Of a DNA stretch of 9,623 nucleotides, positions 7,225 to 9,623 are shown one piece after another. Origin of the DNA: UBA931 sp036825435 (lineage in GTDB: Bacteria; Pseudomonadota; Gammaproteobacteria; Burkholderiales; Casimicrobiaceae). The DNA lies in contig DAISYG010000077.1 of the NCBI GenBank assembly GCA_036825435.1, positions 1 through 9,623 on the forward strand. The letters are read 5' to 3'. Position numbers and translations under genes: made by a program. Within the stretch, counting starts at the first letter, position 1. Each line of letters begins with the position of its first letter. Below the pieces are notes generated by a model that was not told where the DNA came from, ran no database searches, and worked only from the letters and a program-made list of their open reading frames with translations.

Positions 7225-8541
7225 ATGGATGCAGCAATGGTTGTACTCCAACTGGCTATCGTTCTGATTGCCATTTTTCTGGGTGCCCGGTTGGGCAGTA
7301 TTGGTATCGGTTTTGCCGGCGGTTTGGGCGTTCTGGTCTTGGCACTGATCGGTGTCAAGCCGGGCGCGATTCCGATCGACGTGATGTTGATCATCATGTC
7401 GGTGATTGCCGCGATCGCCGCGATGCAGGTTGCCGGTGGTTTGGATTATCTCGTGGTGCTGACGGAAAAACTATTGCGCAAACATCCGAAATACATCACC
7501 TACTTGGCACCGGTGGTGACTTACTTCATGACCATCATGGCGGGAACAGGGCACACGGCGTTTTCAACGTTGCCGGTGATTGCGGAGGTCGCCAAGGAGC
7601 AGGGTGTACGACCATCACGGCCGTTGTCGATCGCCGTGGTCGCATCGCAAATTGCGATCACCGCATCGCCAATTTCGGCGGCAGTGGTTTTCTTTTCGGG
7701 CGTCATGGAGCCGCTGGGCGTTGACTACTTGGATATTCTCATGATTTGTTTGCCGACGACGTTTTTGGCGGTGATGTTGACTGCGGTTTTGGCGAACCAT
7801 CTTGGTTGTGAACTCAAGGATGATCCGGTGTATCAGGAGCGTTTGGCGAAAGGCTTGGTCAAGATGCGCGGCGTCAGCAATATCGAGATTCTTCCCGGCG
7901 CAAAGCGTTCCGTGTTGATTTTCCTCATCGCCGTGATTGCCGTGATGTTGTACGCGACCTTGATTAGCGATAAGGTCGGTTTGATTGACAAAGAAAATAT
8001 TATTCTTTCTCGTGATAATGCGATCATCAGCTTCATGCTGACCACGGCAGCGATCATTGCTTTTGGTTGCCGAATTGATTGCAGCAATGTTTTGGGGGCG
8101 TCCACGTTCAAATCGGGGATGAGCGCCTGTGTGTGTATTCTCGGCGTTGCCTGGTTGGGAACGACGTTTGTGGCGGCGCACGAAATGGGCATCAAAGAAC
8201 TCGCGGGCGGTATCCTGCAAGCACAACCGTGGTTATTGGCGGTGGCGTTGTTCTTCGTTTCGATGTTGCTTTATTCGCAGGCTGCGGCAACCCGAGCGTT
8301 GATGCCGTTGGCTATTACCGTTGGTGCTGCGCCGGTGACACTGGTTGCTTCATTCGCAGCGGTATCGGCGCTGTTTGTGTTGCCGACTTATCCGACGTTA
8401 TTGGCGGCTGTGGAAATGGACGATACGGGGTCAACGCGTATCGGCAAATACGTTTTCAATCATCCGTTCCTGATCCCGGGTGTCGTGGCAATTGCACTGG
8501 CTGTTTTCTTTGGGTTTATTTTGGCGGGTATCGTTCTATAA
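7225..8541 (+). CDS. dcuA: Anaerobic C4-dicarboxylate transporter DcuA
   Basis: An inner-membrane transporter of the Dcu family (438 residues; E. coli DcuA is about 433). It exchanges aspartate, fumarate or malate for succinate during anaerobic growth. The sequence is hydrophobic throughout, with about ten predicted spans. It shares long blocks with DcuA: LGARLGSIGIGFAGGLGVLV (19-38), AMQVAGGLDYLV (66-77), TLPVIAEVAKEQGV (115-128), ITASPISAAVV (145-155), SGMSACVCILGVAWLG (297-312) and LPTYPTLLAAVEMDDTG (386-402). These fit DcuA better than DcuB, which lacks the IGIGFAGGLGVLVLA and AEVAKEQGV forms. A polar loop around residues 192-228 separates the two halves. GAGG at 7214-7217 lies 7 bases before the ATG. 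It sits directly behind aspA, coupling aspartate uptake and succinate export to fumarate production. It ends just before a strong bidirectional terminator. Confidence 0.95.
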   Translation: MDAAMVVLQLAIVLIAIFLGARLGSIGIGFAGGLGVLVLALIGVKPGAIPIDVMLIIMSVIAAIAAMQVAGGLDYLVVLTEKLLRKHPKYITYLAPVVTYFMTIMAGTGHTAFSTLPVIAEVAKEQGVRPSRPLSIAVVASQIAITASPISAAVVFFSGVMEPLGVDYLDILMICLPTTFLAVMLTAVLANHLGCELKDDPVYQERLAKGLVKMRGVSNIEILPGAKRSVLIFLIAVIAVMLYATLISDKVGLIDKENIILSRDNAIISFMLTTAAIIAFGCRIDCSNVLGASTFKSGMSACVCILGVAWLGTTFVAAHEMGIKELAGGILQAQPWLLAVALFFVSMLLYSQAAATRALMPLAITVGAAPVTLVASFAAVSALFVLPTYPTLLAAVEMDDTGSTRIGKYVFNHPFLIPGVVAIALAVFFGFILAGIVL

Positions 8542-8555
8542 ATGAATGTGGTCGC

Positions 8556-8594
8556 AACAATGAAAAGGGCGCTTCGGGCGCCCTTTTCATTGTT
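8556..8594. terminator. Bidirectional Rho-independent terminator between dcuA and the convergent regulator
   Basis: AACAATGAAAAGGGCGC (8556-8572) and GCGCCCTTTTCATTGTT (8578-8594) form a perfect 17-bp stem around a TTCGG loop. The A-rich and T-rich outer arms give a T-run on either strand, so it can end both dcuA (plus) and the regulator gene (minus). The TGA stop of the minus-strand regulator (8587-8589) lies inside the stem. Confidence 0.92.
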
Positions 8595-9321
8595 CGGAAA
8601 TCCATTTGTAAATGGAATACAGATTGCCGGTGCGAACATAGGTTTTTCCGTTTTTTTTTCGCAAATATTCATTTTTCACCCACTCCGCCATGATTCGGTC
8701 AAGCGTGATCTGACTGGCGTAAATGACTTTCAGAATGTCCGCGCGTCTTAATCTGAAAGGCAACGCAACCCATTCATCCTGATTTGCTCTGAAAACATAG
8801 CCGGAGGCGCACAACATGGCGACAAATAGTTGGCGCAAACGATCCTCAATTGAAAGCATGAACAATCCCATCATACCGTTGAGTTCGGAGCGATCGGCCA
8901 ATTCACAATAGCGCGCCATTTCCTTGTAAAGAGAAAAATCCTGATTCAACGCATCCATCACTGCTTGGTGAGAGGCGCAGATCGCTACGGAATTTTCCAG
9001 TGCAAAAATTCGACGCGGCGTATGTTTGCCGGAAAAAAAAGTCAGATACCCCATCAGGCGTTCCTGCATAAACAAGTTCATCGCCAGTTGCTTGTTCATG
9101 TGATAGTTGATGACGGCTTGGGCAAACAATCCGCGCTCAATGTAGATGAATTGATTCATCTTTTCATACTCATGAAGCACGATCTGATTTTTTTTGTATT
9201 CTACGTAGCTGCCCAGAGAAAATATTAGTTTTCGAATAGCGGTTGGCGGCTTGGGTGTGAACCAAGGAATAACCTGTACTTCTTCCGTCTGCCGTTGATC
9301 CGGCTGAGAAGTGTATCTCAT
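8587..9321 (-). CDS. Crp/Fnr-family transcriptional regulator, divergent type
   Basis: A 244-residue protein with the Crp/Fnr layout. A cyclic-nucleotide-binding-like beta-roll covers about residues 38-118 (YIERGLF at 60-66; GYLTFFSGKHTPRRIFALEN at 91-110). A dimerisation helix follows at about 128-168, then a C-terminal winged HTH at about 188-232 (RRADILKVIYASQITLDRIM). It has no N-terminal cysteine cluster; its only cysteines are C115, C139 and C171, so it is not an oxygen-sensing FNR with an Fe-S cluster. In the recognition helix, the Arg kept by CRP and FNR is present (R209), but their shared glutamate is Ile (I205), so its DNA target is probably not a standard FNR or CRP site. The frame extends to a TTG at 9336; I chose the ATG at 9321, though neither start has a clear ribosome-binding site. 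It is convergent with dcuA. It may control the neighbouring aspartate/fumarate genes, but the effector and targets are unknown. Confidence 0.85.
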   Translation of the reverse strand: MRYTSQPDQRQTEEVQVIPWFTPKPPTAIRKLIFSLGSYVEYKKNQIVLHEYEKMNQFIYIERGLFAQAVINYHMNKQLAMNLFMQERLMGYLTFFSGKHTPRRIFALENSVAICASHQAVMDALNQDFSLYKEMARYCELADRSELNGMMGLFMLSIEDRLRQLFVAMLCASGYVFRANQDEWVALPFRLRRADILKVIYASQITLDRIMAEWVKNEYLRKKNGKTYVRTGNLYSIYKWISEQ

Positions 9322-9328
9322 AGTCGTG

Positions 9329-9341
9329 TTGATCAAATCAA
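9329..9341. promoter_or_regulatory. FNR-box-like dyad with 3-base spacer at the regulator start
   Basis: TTGAT-CAA-ATCAA (9329-9341) is a perfect 5-bp dyad with the two FNR half-sites, but separated by 3 bases instead of 4. It lies 8 bases upstream of the chosen ATG of the Crp/Fnr-like gene. Binding there would block transcription or translation start, suggesting autorepression. The symmetry is seen; the function is a guess. Confidence 0.35.
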
Positions 9342-9623
9342 GTAAATATAAAAAAAGAAAAAAGGGGAGTCAGCAAATATTATTGCTCAGATGAGTTATG
9401 TCCTTCGTGGAATTCCAATTCAGTCTCCCTATAGACAAAGTATAATTAAAAAAGTGACCGCAAAAATGAATCCGCTTGTGACATTCCAAATACCTGGAAG
9501 TAGGCGTGATGGAGCTTATGCCGCTGCATTTTTTGCACTGTGATTTAAGGAAGCACAATAAAAAAGCATGATGCAGGTTTCGTCTTTGCCAACATCAATG
9601 TTGATATGACAATTCTCAATGTC
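9342..9623. other. Gene-poor region upstream of the Crp/Fnr-like regulator
   Basis: About 280 AT-rich bases without a convincing gene, running to the window edge. On the minus strand, TATACT (complement of 9439-9444) could be a -10 for the regulator, giving a leader of about 110 bases. On the plus strand, TATAAT at 9441-9446 is a perfect -10 sequence with a weak TTCAGT (9419-9424) 16 bases upstream. AGCAA-N6-TTGCT (9372-9387) and GCATGATGC (9566-9574) are short dyads. A 25-codon frame (9466-9543) lacks a ribosome-binding site. No transposon end, tRNA or repeat array is visible. Confidence 0.5.

Noticed and set aside
9466..9543. A 25-residue plus-strand frame near a perfect TATAAT
   Set aside because: No ribosome-binding site and no recognisable features; a chance frame is likely.
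9370..9558. A 62-codon minus-strand frame upstream of the regulator, with several cysteines
   Set aside because: No known motif, no good ribosome-binding site and low-complexity AT-rich surroundings; not supported as a gene.
9594..9605. ATCAA-TG-TTGAT near the right edge as an FNR site
   Set aside because: The half-sites are in the reverse order and too close together for FNR; a short palindrome only.

Overview
The window carries a compact anaerobic aspartate/fumarate respiration cluster from what looks like a Gram-negative proteobacterium. The fumarate reductase is the diheme Wolinella type (gene order C-A-B). The aspA-dcuA pair and the LysR regulator resemble their gammaproteobacterial counterparts. 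A gut-type betaproteobacterium such as the Sutterella/Parasutterella group would fit this mix, but that placement is inference; no marker gene is present. Apart from genes that run off neither edge cleanly, all seven operon genes and both regulators appear intact. I see no mobile element, CRISPR array, tRNA or rRNA.

Layout. 51-983 (minus): a LysR-type regulator closely resembling E. coli HypT (YjiE). It is divergent from an aspartate/glutamate-family racemase at 1106-1831 (plus), and the intergenic region holds a candidate operator dyad. 1832-1962: a promoter region with a perfect FNR box (TTGAT-N4-ATCAA) placed 41.5 bp upstream of the start expected from a TATACT -10 element. 1963-5492: frdC, frdA and frdB, tightly spaced, ending in a strong GC-rich hairpin. 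5493-5805: a 313-base gene-free leader rich in inverted repeats, including four alternating mutually complementary segments. 5806-8541: aspA (aspartate ammonia-lyase) and dcuA (C4-dicarboxylate antiporter). A 17-bp-stem bidirectional terminator separates dcuA from a convergent Crp/Fnr-family regulator (8587-9321, minus). The last ~290 bases hold only that gene's upstream region and no convincing gene.

How it works together (inference from families). DcuA imports aspartate or fumarate in exchange for succinate. The racemase interconverts D- and L-aspartate. AspA deaminates L-aspartate to fumarate plus ammonia. FrdCAB reduces fumarate to succinate with menaquinol, and the succinate leaves through DcuA. 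The catalytic, flavin, iron-sulfur and heme ligands of each enzyme are visible and intact. The racemase in the same block suggests that D-aspartate may also feed fumarate respiration.

Most notable for a second look: the alternating-hairpin aspA leader; the near-ideal class II FNR promoter of frdCAB next to a Crp/Fnr protein that lacks both the FNR cysteines and the usual recognition-helix glutamate; and the HypT-like regulator, which keeps two of the three redox-active methionines and sits beside a racemase.
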